Part shown: one piece after another, positions 11,298 to 20,596 of the stretch | Layout of the letters: every line of letters begins with the position of its first letter | How positions within the stretch are numbered: the first letter of the stretch is position 1 | NCBI RefSeq assembly: GCF_046630445.1 | Contig: NC_092335.1 | Location: 630,013,501 to 630,077,500, forward strand | Source: Rutidosis leptorrhynchoides | Taxonomy: Eukaryota; Streptophyta; Magnoliopsida; Asterales; Asteraceae | Direction: 5' to 3' | Length of the DNA stretch: 64,000 nt | The notes under the pieces: model-generated | The model's input: the letters and a program-made list of their open reading frames with translations, nothing else | The model's database searches: none | What the model was told of the DNA's origin: nothing | Program-made: the position numbers and the translations under genes

Positions 11298-11723
11298 ATG
11301 TATACATATAACGTCTATCTCCTAGACTTATATACTTCGAATGTGAATTTTCTGAAAAACATCCCAAACTATGAACTAGTTCTCCGAAATTGGAAAAATG
11401 CCGATGAAGCAGCAAAAACTGTAAACGACTTTAATAGTCAAAAGTTTGATGATAAAGAATAGTATGGTGGTAAAGCTAAGAAAAAGAGAAGGTTTGAAAC
11501 TGGAAAACGGATTGAGCAGACCATGAAGGAGGCTATGGACAAATCACAAAGACTAAACCTGCCTTCAAAGGATCCAAATGATTCAGTGTCTACTGAAATC
11601 GTTAGCAAACACCTTACTTCTTATTCTAAACCTTCACAGACAAATCTTCTTCATCATCCATCTATGTTAAGAATTCTAAGATATTATCGTATCTTTTATT
11701 ATAAATATCTTCGATATTCCTGA
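11298..11723 (+). pseudogene. Captured poly(A)-binding protein fragment (RRM3 end-linker-RRM4 start)
   Basis: The frame from ATG 11298 reads ...KNADEAAKTVNDFNSQKFDDKE, then TAG at 11460, then YGGKAKKKRRFE..., IEQTMKEAMDKSQRLNL and NDSVSTE. This follows the end of the third RNA-recognition motif of plant cytoplasmic PABP, its KEWYVGKAQKK linker, the RFEQ..KEA.DK.Q..NL segment and the start of RRM4 (NLDDS(I/V)SDE). The TAG sits where PABP has the Trp of KEWYVG, so TGG to TAG is the likely change. RRM4 stops after about 20 residues and the tail is unrelated. E3 carries an independent, differently damaged copy at 62400-62717, so the capture predates their separation. The PABP assignment is from recalled family motifs. 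Loss of RNA binding is inferred. Confidence 0.78.
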
Positions 11724-12250
11724 AGATATTTTCACAACTATTCTTATCCGAAATCTTTTATCTCTTCGCAATATCCGCGTTACAACATAAAAAGAAACTG
11801 TGTTAGTTTCTAAATTCTGAAGAAAAAAAATCGAATTTAAAATAGGAATGTTTTTGAAGTAGTGTTGGGAACTGAAGCATGAGTTAGTATAATATAATGA
11901 CACTTGACCAACGTGATTATATTACAGTAAGTCATGCTGAGTTTTTAATGGAACGTGATGATTCACAGAACATACCGTCATCATGTACTATTTACACGAC
12001 TCTTAAATTCTACCCAATTTCCAAACATATTAAGAACATATCATCTTGATAGCTCTATATTTTTGGATATTCTGGTAATTTGCCAAATCAAGATCGTGCC
12101 ATTACGATTTTCTTCTTGGAACATTAACTATGTTCATCCAAAAATTCATATCTACGAATTCTGGACCATTATCCGCTTGAATTAAGGTCGACGAAAGCAT
12201 GAAGCTCCGAAATATAATGGAGAATATAAAGCCCGATAACAACCCCAAAA

Positions 12251-12424
12251 TTACAAACCGTGTATATCAATGCGTATAGCAATATAAAGATACGGGAGAA
12301 TAAAAAACACAATAACCCCAAGGTAATGGTAGAAGAAAATAACTTCCTCCGGTGGTAGATGAAAAAGAAGAATGACAGATATGAAAGTTAAGAGTATATC
12401 AAGAATCAATACTGGATGAAGCAT
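12251..12424 (-). CDS. Antisense hydrophobic small ORF of E2 (57 aa)
   Basis: Minus-strand ATG at 12424, stop at 12251-12253. It reads MLHPVLILDILLTFISVIL..., then LPPEEVIFFYHYLGVIVFF. The two hydrophobic stretches (about residues 5-22 and 28-45) separated by PEE suggest a two-pass membrane microprotein. E3 has a related ORF at 61642-61863 beginning MLNPVLIIDLILT with the same PEE and FY. Over the first 40 codons many differences are third-position and synonymous (gta/gtt, ttg/ctg, gat/gac, ctt/ctc, ttt/ttc), which suggests selection on the protein. A TATAAAT lies 82 bp upstream. It is antisense to the retrotransposon genome. Function unknown. Confidence 0.6.
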   Translation of the reverse strand: MLHPVLILDILLTFISVILLFHLPPEEVIFFYHYLGVIVFFILPYLYIAIRIDIHGL

Positions 12425-12505
12425 ATTAATGAATGCTTTAAAGTATGAATTGGGGAGAAAGACTAGAAGGTGTGAGCTGTGGAAATAAAGAAACGAAGGG
12501 GGTGG

Positions 12506-12658
12506 ATTTATAGTAAAATATCAGACAGAGAAATCGAGACAGATTATCGCATTTAATCAAAGAAGATCCTGATTTCCTTAATCGCCGAAGAACCAAATAT
12601 TATTGCAAAGATTTTCTTTAAATCCCATGAATTCCAGAAATCAATCATAACTACGTCA
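12506..12658 (-). promoter_or_regulatory. Putative antisense promoter of E2
   Basis: On the minus strand TATAAAT (12506-12512) stands 82 bp upstream of the antisense ATG. A TGACGTAGTTA element (12648-12658) stands about 140 bp further up. E1 and E3 keep both elements at similar spacing, with TGACGTAGTCA in each. TGACG is the core bound by TGA-type bZIP factors. The promoter role is inferred. Confidence 0.5.
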
Positions 12659-12829
12659 TCGGTTAAAGCGAATATACGTTTACTCATTTCACTCTCTTGC
12701 GATAGCTTCACTTATACTCTTCGCGTAATCAAATTGTTTTATCTATATTACTCAATGATGATAAAACTCTATTTATCAACTCATATTCTTCATGAAAACA
12801 TTTTTATAGTTAGCCATGACGACCTCAAT

Positions 12830-12866
12830 CAAATTTCGGGATGAAATTTCTTTAACGGGTAGGTAC
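12830..12866 (+). other. 3' polypurine-type priming region of E2
   Basis: caaatttcgggatgaaattt followed by ctttaacgggtaggtac abuts the second LTR. The same sequence precedes the LTR in E1 (interrupted by the MITE) and E3. This is where plus-strand priming is expected. Confidence 0.7.
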
Positions 12867-15350
12867 TGTGACGACCCGGAAATTTCCGACCAAATTTAAA
12901 CTTAACCTTTATATGTTTCCGACACGATAAGCAGAATTTGTAATGTTGAATCTCAAAAAGTTTGGAACTACATTCATGTAATCAATTACCCTTTTCAACG
13001 ATTCACGAACAATTATGTGTATATAGATATGTATAATATATAATATTAACTGAAAACATTAACAAAGTATTAGATATATGATACTTTACATGAACGTATT
13101 TGTTTCGATATATTTATTGACAGAATTAAGAGATAATATCAAATGATTGAATTATCAGATTCATTATGATATGATTACGGGCCTATGTTATGAGGTCCAC
13201 TGTGATTTAAGAAATCTATTCTTTTTGACAACATTCGGAAAATGGTAAAGTGATTTATAAGTAAGAACAAATGTGTCAATTAACAGGAACTAGACAAGGG
13301 TTAGTGGAAATTCCTGTTTAATTTCCAAGGCATGTTTTATAATATTTTCCTCGTGATCTTGATAAGATAACTATGTTAACTTTCATTTTATTTAATATGA
13401 AAATAAGAACGTGGAGTGTAAATAACTTAGATGTTGGATATCAACAAGTTAAGTAACTCGACATTTTTCATTAAGATAATTTCATACATTTATTTAACCT
13501 TTGGACTTTATCCCATGCTTCACCAACAGACTATAATTTAAAAACTTGAAACCTATTATAAATATATATAATTCTACTTTTCTAAAATGTTTTATGATAT
13601 AACGATTTTCATTATTTTAACCTTTTAACAAAATGATTCTTAAATATATTTAGTTTTGGAAAAGAAAATTATCATATTTATTTGATTTAGTTTCAAAAGT
13701 ACAAAAAAAAAAAACATTTTCAGTTTAAAAAGAACTTTATTATTAAAACGTATATATCTTTTATAAATATCTAGAACCACTTTTGACAACTCATTACTTA
13801 ACCAGTATGATAAAGATAACGATATTTATATTTTATTTTATTAAATATATATAACGATTTAAATTAATATTATATATATTTATACGCGTATTATACGTAC
13901 ATAGTTTGATACTATTACTATACTTTAACTTTACCTTTACTTTACTTTTCCTTTACTTTAACTTTAATAATTCATACTTTAATAATTCACTTTAATAATT
14001 CATACTTTAATAATTCACTTTAATAATTCATACTTTAATAATTCACTTTAATAATTCACTTTAATAATTCATACTTTAATAATTCACTTTAATAATTCAT
14101 ACTTTAATAATTCACTTTAATAATTCATACTTTAATAATTTACTTTAATAATTCAAAAATCTATTATAAATAGAATTCAATAGGTTTCATTATTTCATAG
14201 AAACTTGAAAATATATTTCTCTAAACTCTCTCAATCGAATTACATATATATATATTTACTTAGTATTATTTCAAGATATTATTAGTATACATAAAATACT
14301 ATGACGGAGTTATATTCAGACGATTTCAAAATAAGTTTTCAAACGGGATAGAGCTAAGGAAATTATGGGTTATAGCTATGGAGGTTATGGGTATTGATCG
14401 AGGGTATTGCTCGTGGGGTCAACCTAACGTTTATCATTTTCGTTGCGTCTACGTACTTTCCTGCAATATTGAATCACAGTATTGATACGTTCGTGAATCC
14501 GAGACAAACCCTGCACTTGTTCAGTGCCGTCATATACATAATTGCTACGAAATACAGTATTGTGAGTTTCATTTGCTCCCTTTTTAATTGCTTTTGCAAT
14601 ATATATTTTTGGGTTGAGAATACATGTGCTGTTTTATAAATGTTTTACGAAATAGGCACAAGTACTAAAACAAATTCTACGTGGGTTTAAACCAGAAATA
14701 TACCCTTAGCTTGGTAACATTAAACTACTTGTCTATGTACGGTAGGCGCGAATCCTAAAGATAGATCTAGTGGGCCTGACAAACCCCATCCTGACTAAGG
14801 GATGCTTTAGTACTTCAAAGTTATATTAAACACACCTGATCTGGTGTACTTCAGAGGGTAAAACATGAACGTTAAGGCTTATTACCGGGTGCCTACAACT
14901 TATAGAATACTTTTATACACTTGCAAGTGTACGGATATTTATAGAAACTGAAATCTTGTGGTCTATTACTATTACGGAAATGATTGATTATGATAAACTA
15001 ATGAACTCACCAACCTTTTGGTTGACACTTTAAAGCATGTTTGTTCTCAGGTATTAAAGAAATCTTCCGCTGTGCATTAGCTCATTTTAAGGATATTACT
15101 TGGAGTCATTCATGACATACTTTGAAAGACGTTGCATTCGAGTCGTTGAGTTCATCAAGATTAATATTAAGTCAATTATAATTGGATGTAATATGAAATG
15201 GTATGCATGCCGTCAATTTTTGATGTAAAGAAAGTTTGTCTTTTAAAAACGAACGCAATGTTTGTAAAACGTATCATATAGAGGTCAAATACCTCGCGAT
15301 GTAATCAACTATTGTGAATCGTTTACAATGTATATGAACGGGTCCTTTCA
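12867..15350 (+). repeat. Second LTR of E2 (2484 bp)
   Basis: Begins tgtgacgacccggaaatttc and ends gaacgggtcctttca. It is near-identical to 6757-9248, including the tttaataattca array (13966-14157) and TATA box (14165-14173). It is followed not by unrelated DNA but by another primer-binding site (15353-15369) and internal sequence. Confidence 0.92.
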
Positions 15351-15352
15351 GT

Positions 15353-15369
15353 TGGTATCAGAGCGGTGG
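15353..15369 (+). other. Second primer-binding site of the E2 array
   Basis: tggtatcagagcggtgg lies 2 bp after the second LTR, identical to the site at 9251. It shows that a second internal region begins here. Confidence 0.88.
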
Positions 15370-15734
15370 TCTTAGCGAACCAGGTCTTGCATTAGTGTGT
15401 CTAAAGTCTAGACTTCGACCGTGTCTACATGTCAAAAGTTTTGCTTATCATTTTTAGTTGGAAATCATCTACTTACCATCCTTAGAAAATTACCTGCTTA
15501 TCATTCTTAAGTCTTGACGCGTTTTCCCTACATTTATTGCATAATAGTGTATAGACGAATTCTTATCTTAGCATATCTGTTACTGTGAACTTTGACTGAC
15601 ATCTTTCAAAGATTCCTCCGTAATTTATGGGATTTTGGTATTATATATACATATGTAAATTATGTATTGAAGAATACCAAATCTAAATTCTACAATTTAT
15701 TTCATACCAAAAATTCTTTCCCTGATCATACAAG

Positions 15735-15912
15735 ATGGATCCCTCAACCAGTTCGAGTTCCTCGGATTCCGACAGCTATGCCGATATGGATTTCAACATG
15801 AGCTCCGAAAGCAGCGTGACCGGAATGGATCAACCAATTAGCCATCATCGGATTTCCACATGAGCTCCGAAAGCAGCGTGACCGGAATGGATCAACCAAT
15901 TAGCCATCATCT
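15735..15912 (+). pseudogene. Truncated second copy of the coiled-coil ORF with a 62-bp tandem duplication
   Basis: The frame starts MDPSTSSSSS at 15735, as in the first copy. A 62-bp unit (15789-15850) is repeated at 15851-15912 with a single visible base difference. As 62 is not a multiple of three, the frame shifts and stops within a few codons. Similarity to E2 ends right after the second unit, where unrelated AT-rich DNA starts. Confidence 0.8.
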
Positions 15913-17036
15913 ACTCTGTTGAATATATTTATTGGTATTTTCGTCGTACGTGAACTTTGTTTAAGGATAATCCGGCTTACCAACAGGTGTGTATCTGAAT
16001 ATATTATACGGAGTAGATTACAATCAATTGAGATTTTTATTGTGTTTCAAAATTCGTCAAATTGATCTTTCTAATCAGTATCAATCTTAATCAGATTAAA
16101 AGCTAAATCGTTTCGTTTTATTTGGTAACTTAGAGTTATTTGGATGTACAAATTTGAGCTATTTATTTAAATGATGTTACAATTATCTGATTTTCAATGT
16201 TAGTGTTTATGTTTCAAGATTCATGATTTGTTTCAGATTCAGAAAGCGTCTAAAGTGATGGTGAGCAAGAACAACAAAAAGGTCATGAAACTGGGGTATA
16301 ATCTACAAATACTTTTCGTTCTTTAATTATAATCCACGAAACTAAGGTATAATCCAGAATCTGAATAATGACGATGTCTACTTTTGTTAAAGTTGTTCAT
16401 TTATCATTATTTCACATATTTTGTTTATAGTTTCAATTCATTTATACATTAATAGAGTTCCATTGAACACGAAATCGATTTTTGAGTCGATTCTCCAAAT
16501 CTCAATTTTCCTTTCAAGATTATATAGTGCGTTCGTTCAATTCATCTGGCACAATAATTACCTAATGGGTTGATGTTGGTAGAACTAATTATAGTAGCTT
16601 TAACTCATGAAGTCTTATTCAAACTACGATTTTAGCTTTTAAATACACATGTTAGGCTGCGTTTTTGGTCATGGAACAAAATCAAAGTACGTTTTGGGTA
16701 TATGTTAAAACCATGATGATTTTTTTTTGTTGTTGCTTATTTTCTTTTAATTGATTTCCATAAAGTGGCCAAATATTCAAAATGCTAAGTGATAAGGAAG
16801 TGGAATAAGTTCAACTATAGTACTTGAGTCAAATGAAAGAAAGTGGATTACTTATATATCCAGAAAAATCTATGTTAGACAACTTATAATGACCCTTAGT
16901 ATTATTTTGACTAATTTTGAACTTGATAATTGATTGTTATTGACTGCATTAGCATTAGCATTTCACAACATAAAAGAGATTGAAACTGCTTTTTGAGTTT
17001 TTTTGACTTAATTTTTTTTTTATTACTAATTTCAAA

Positions 17037-17072
<36 letters not shown>

Positions 17073-17370
17073 ACTATTTTCACTTAATGACTTTGTTGAC
17101 TGTGTTTTATCTTGATGATTGACTGTTTTGACTACATTGGCATTAGCATATCATACATTATAATATAATATTTTTTTTTTACTATTTTGACTACACAACA
17201 TAGAAGAGGTTGAATATGTTTTTTTTTCCTTTTTTTTATTTTTTTTATTTTGACCGTTTTTGATTTTTTTTTACTGTTTTTGATCTTGATCAGTGGTTGC
17301 AAATTTGACTGATTTTATATCTTTAATATGCCTCCAGAGTTAACATTAGCATAGCACAACTGCTATTTCC
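15913..17370. other. AT-rich sequence without a confident gene
   Basis: T-rich intron-like sequence including a run of about 33 T (17041-17072) and recurrent TTTTGACT motifs. It may be intron or flank of the HAC-like fragment downstream, but I could not delimit another exon. Confidence 0.45.
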
Positions 17371-17379
17371 ATTAGCCAA

Positions 17380-17677
17380 ATGTTTTTGAACCTTGCATTA
17401 GCACAATACAAGACACTGGCAAATCGATTACATGTTTTGATTAAACGCCGCCCGTTCAGCAATCCCAATCAACGATATCAGCAACAACATAATGATCCTT
17501 CTGATTCTTCGGGAACGATGATACCAACTCCTGGTGTACCTCTAAGTGGGAATAACAACATGATGTCATCATCTATGGATAACTCTTTAGTTGGTGGTAT
17601 TAACATGATGTCATCAGCTGTAAATGCAGATAGCTTTTTCAGGGGCATGCACACTGGTGCATTTGGTTCAAATGATG
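17380..17677 (+). pseudogene. HAC-type histone acetyltransferase exon fragment
   Basis: The frame reads ...YKTLANRLHVLIKRRPF, then a Gln/Asn-rich stretch, then GTMIPTPGVPLSGNNNMM and Ser/Gly/Asn-rich sequence to GSNDG. It is followed by a GT donor-like site (gatg|gtaaat). The RLH.LIKR segment followed by GTMIPTPG and an MM/Ser-rich stretch matches, from memory, the N-terminal non-catalytic region of plant p300/CBP-like acetyltransferases (HAC1 family). No acetyltransferase, PHD, ZZ or TAZ domain is in the window, so it is an isolated exon. It lies 1.3 kb upstream of a Helitron-like 3' end, and Helitrons often carry gene fragments. Confidence 0.6.
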
Positions 17678-18489
17678 GTAAATTTATCTCTTTTACTTAA
17701 ATGCCACATGCAGAATGGGCGGGTTGGGTAACAGAATTTAAAAATATCAAATATCAAGATCAGGAGGAATCTTAGCCTCCAAACATGCATACTTGTGAAA
17801 ATGTTAAAAGTGACAAAACTGGTCAAAATTTAAACTTGAATGATCCTGATTTGAATGTAGGTTTTTTGACTTAATTTGACCAATTTTGACTATAGTACAC
17901 TGTATTAGGGTTACATTCATCCTGATGTGAAAAATTGCTATCAGAAAGAGAAAAATGAGGCTGAGTAACCCGGCCGGCTTTCATGGTTGTGTTCCTTTCA
18001 TGGCTTTTGCTTCAAACCTCAGGAAAAAGTCTCTTCCTTACAAAAATGGACTCCTTTTATCCTAAAACCACATATCCAAAAATTCTAAACTTATAAATAC
18101 TCTCTTTTTTGTAAAATTTATAACATATACAAAAATGGCTTTTGTAGGCCTTCACTTATTAAGGACCTCTTTGTATCATTCGTGTTATATAAATATAAAT
18201 TTGTTGCCTTTAAAAAAAAAGAATATATACCGAGTATATTTTTATTATAGTTGTATATTAAATAGTTATGACGTATTTATTTAGTTACATTACATGGTTG
18301 ATGTATACCTGTGTTTTACAGATGGGAAATATGGTTGAAATCTTGAAAGTAAGATAAGGAACGTCGAAAACCTTCGGGATCAAAAGGTGAAATATTAATT
18401 TATTTGATAAATACTGCTTATGATTCAGCATGTTATGTTAAATTTTTAAATGTTACGTTTTTTTTTTTAAAAACAGCCTATTTTGCTAT

Positions 18490-18610
18490 ATTTGACTAAC
18501 TTTGACCTATTTCAATGTGTCAAAGTTAGCCTGTAATTTAATGTGCCAAAGTCAACCTATATTTCAATGTGTCAAAAATGTCAGCCTACATTTCAGTGTA
18601 TTCACAGCCT
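18490..18610 (+). repeat. Short degenerate tandem repeats (caatgtgtcaaagttagcct type)
   Basis: Three to four imperfect units of about 30 bases containing 'ttcaatgtgtcaaa' and 'agcct/caacct'. No coding potential. They lie next to a hairpin (18680-18710) like the one at the Helitron-type end. Confidence 0.5.
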
Positions 18611-18951
18611 CACAGGTGACCAATTAACAAAGTTACCTGCAAATTCATGGTTGGTCAATTCACAAGTGACAGTTCATAGAGCTGTCGTGTGCAACACACG
18701 GGCTCTTTAATTTTATTTGTATCTTTTTAGTGTTTTGTCGATCAACTTTATTAACTTTATTAATTTGTAACACGTATATTTTGTAGCCATGAAATATAAT
18801 TTGTCTCTTTAGTTTGATGTTATATTTGTAATTTGTATGTATAGTGGTCAATTGGAAGACATCATTTTGTTGATTGACAAAGATTGTAATTGACATAGAA
18901 TTAGTGTGAGCAGCTCATGTTACACTTCAATGTTTGATTTACTCAACAGTT

Positions 18952-18995
18952 TTGATTAAGAGTCGTCGTGCAACGCACGAGCTCTTAAAGACTAG
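18952..18995 (+). mobile_element. Helitron-like 3' end (hairpin plus CTAG)
   Basis: gagtcgtcgtgcaacgcacg with agctc can form a stem (cgtgc/gcacg with outer gag/ctc). Twelve bases after the inner stem the sequence reads CTAG (18992-18995) followed by T. A terminal hairpin about 10 nt before CTRR, with insertion before T, is the Helitron 3' signature. A similar hairpin without CTAG is at 18680-18710. I could not find the 5' TC end, so the extent is unknown. Confidence 0.5.
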
Positions 18996-19085
18996 TATGA
19001 TAATAATATGGAATGGAATATGGATATGGATTTTGCTAAGTTGTACTCCTATGGCATATGATAATAATAAGTATTGGATGTTAAA

Positions 19086-19086
<1 letters not shown>

Positions 19087-19168
<82 letters not shown>
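19087..19168. repeat. (ATA)n microsatellite
   Basis: About 27 ATA/ATT triplet units just upstream of the copia insertion. Open frames here are artefacts. Confidence 0.95.
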
Positions 19169-19349
19169 GTATTTGATGAAAGTAAGTATTTCCATAATTT
19201 AAATAAAAAGTATTTAATAAACTTAAAAGTTACTAAAATTAACTTGTATTAATAATATTATCTCTACAATGAAAAATCTTAGTACAACATCCATATTGTT
19301 TAAAATTTATGCAGATTTTGTTACCATAAAGTACCTTATACGTAGTATT

Positions 19350-19669
19350 TGTTATAATTCAGTAGGCTTATAACTACCTTTAGTGGTTTGATTCTTGATG
19401 TTATAATTCAGTAGGCTTATAACTACCTTTAGTGATTTGATTCTTGATTAAGAATATTAATAATGAAGTGTAAGAACAAAGATGATAATGGAGAGAAAGA
19501 AAGAAACACTTTGTAAGTGTGAGAAATGGTGCAAGTTTAATGCTTGCATTCATGAGTATTTATAGCCTAAAATCTCAATATAAAAATACATACTTTGTGT
19601 ACCAAAATTGACTATATGTATACACCAAAATTGACTATCCATATCTATATTATTATTATTATTATAACA
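19350..19669 (-). repeat. 3' LTR of copia element (320 bp)
   Basis: Plus-strand text runs tgttataattcagtagg ... attattataaca. The first 49 bases are repeated in tandem (19350-19398 and 19399-19447) with one difference, so a second LTR-end-like TGTTATAA lies inside the LTR. gagtatttatagcc carries the minus-strand TATA box. Identical to 24864-25183 by eye. Confidence 0.95.
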
Positions 19670-19831
19670 CTCCCCCTTGGATAGCAATTTTATTTTGTTG
19701 AAGATCAACTATAAATTACTGCCTCGTTAAAAACCTTGCTAAAGAAAACCCAGTGGGAAAAAAACTTTAGCTAAGGGAAAAAGAGTGCAGCATGGAGTTG
19801 ACTCCCCCTCAAGTAGACATCGCTTCAGCTG

Positions 19832-20596
19832 TTACATCATTTGAACATGTCTCATGCCAATGTTATGAACGTGTGTTCTGAAAATAGCAGTTGGAAGTGC
19901 TTTCGTGAAAAGATCAGCAGAGTTTTTGCTAGATTGCACATATCTCATTTCAATCTGGTTGTCCTTAATGAGATTTTGAGTGTATGAGAAGAATCTAGGT
20001 GGTATGTGTTTTGTTCGGTCACTTTTGATATACCCTTCTTTCATCTGTGCTATGCAAGCTGCATTATCTTCATAGATAGTTGTTGGACTTTTATCGCGTT
20101 CTAGTCCACAAGAATCAGTAATGAGTTGTGTCATTGATCTCAACCAAAAACATTCTCGAGTAGCTTCATGTAATGCAATCACTTCGGCATGATTTGACGA
20201 TGTAGCAACAAGTGTTTGTTTTTGAGAACGCCATGATATTGCAGTACCTCCATTTAGGAATACATATCCAGTTTGAGATTTAGCTTTATGTGGATCAGAT
20301 AAATAACCTGCATCTGCATAACCAACCAAATCTTGTTTTGATTCGTTAGAATAAAATAATCCTAAATCAGTAGTTCCTCGAAGGTATCGAAATATGTGTT
20401 TGATCCCATTCCAGTGTCTTTTGGTAGGAGCAGAGCTGAACCTTGCCAACAAATTAACTGCAAAAGAAATGTCAGGTCTTGTACAATTTGTAAGATACAT
20501 AAGAGCTCCAATTGCACTAAGATATGGTACTTCTGGTCCAAGAATGTCTTCTTGATCTTCACATGGACGAAATGGATCAGCTTCAACATTGAGTGA
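19832..20596 (-). CDS. Copia pol, C-terminal part: end of RT and RNase H
   Basis: Continues the RT frame after the TGA at 20597-20599: SLNVEADPFRP, then ALMYLTNCTRPDISFAVNLL, GYADAGYLSD, ISWRSQKQTLVATSSNHAE, EDNAACIAQ, and a final ADLFTKALP block. These are the conserved blocks of the copia RNase H (Asp in YADA, Glu in HAE, Asp in EDN). The TGA most likely arose from CGA, because Arg is usual in the ..VVRSL context. It is the sole nonsense break seen between RT and RNase H. Confidence 0.9.
   Translation of the reverse strand, partial: SLNVEADPFRPCEDQEDILGPEVPYLSAIGALMYLTNCTRPDISFAVNLLARFSSAPTKRHWNGIKHIFRYLRGTTDLGLFYSNESKQDLVGYADAGYLSDPHKAKSQTGYVFLNGGTAISWRSQKQTLVATSSNHAEVIALHEATRECFWLRSMTQLITDSCGLERDKSPTTIYEDNAACIAQMKEGYIKSDRTKHIPPRFFSYTQNLIKDNQIEMRYVQSSKNSADLFTKALPTAIFRTHVHNIGMRHVQMM

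Larger units (their letters stand above)
6757..15912 (+). mobile_element. E2: non-autonomous LTR retrotransposon, LTR-internal-LTR-partial internal
   Basis: Two near-identical LTRs (6757-9248 and 12867-15350) enclose a 3618-bp internal region (9249-12866). A second primer-binding site and another 560 bp of internal sequence follow the second LTR before homology stops near 15912. This is the structure left when two copies recombine through an LTR, or when a tandem copy is truncated. The internal region has no recognisable protease, reverse transcriptase, RNase H or integrase. It carries a coiled-coil ORF, a poly(A)-binding-protein fragment and an antisense hydrophobic ORF. The 5 bp upstream are tgtat (6752-6756). 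The matching right flank is lost. Confidence 0.85.
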
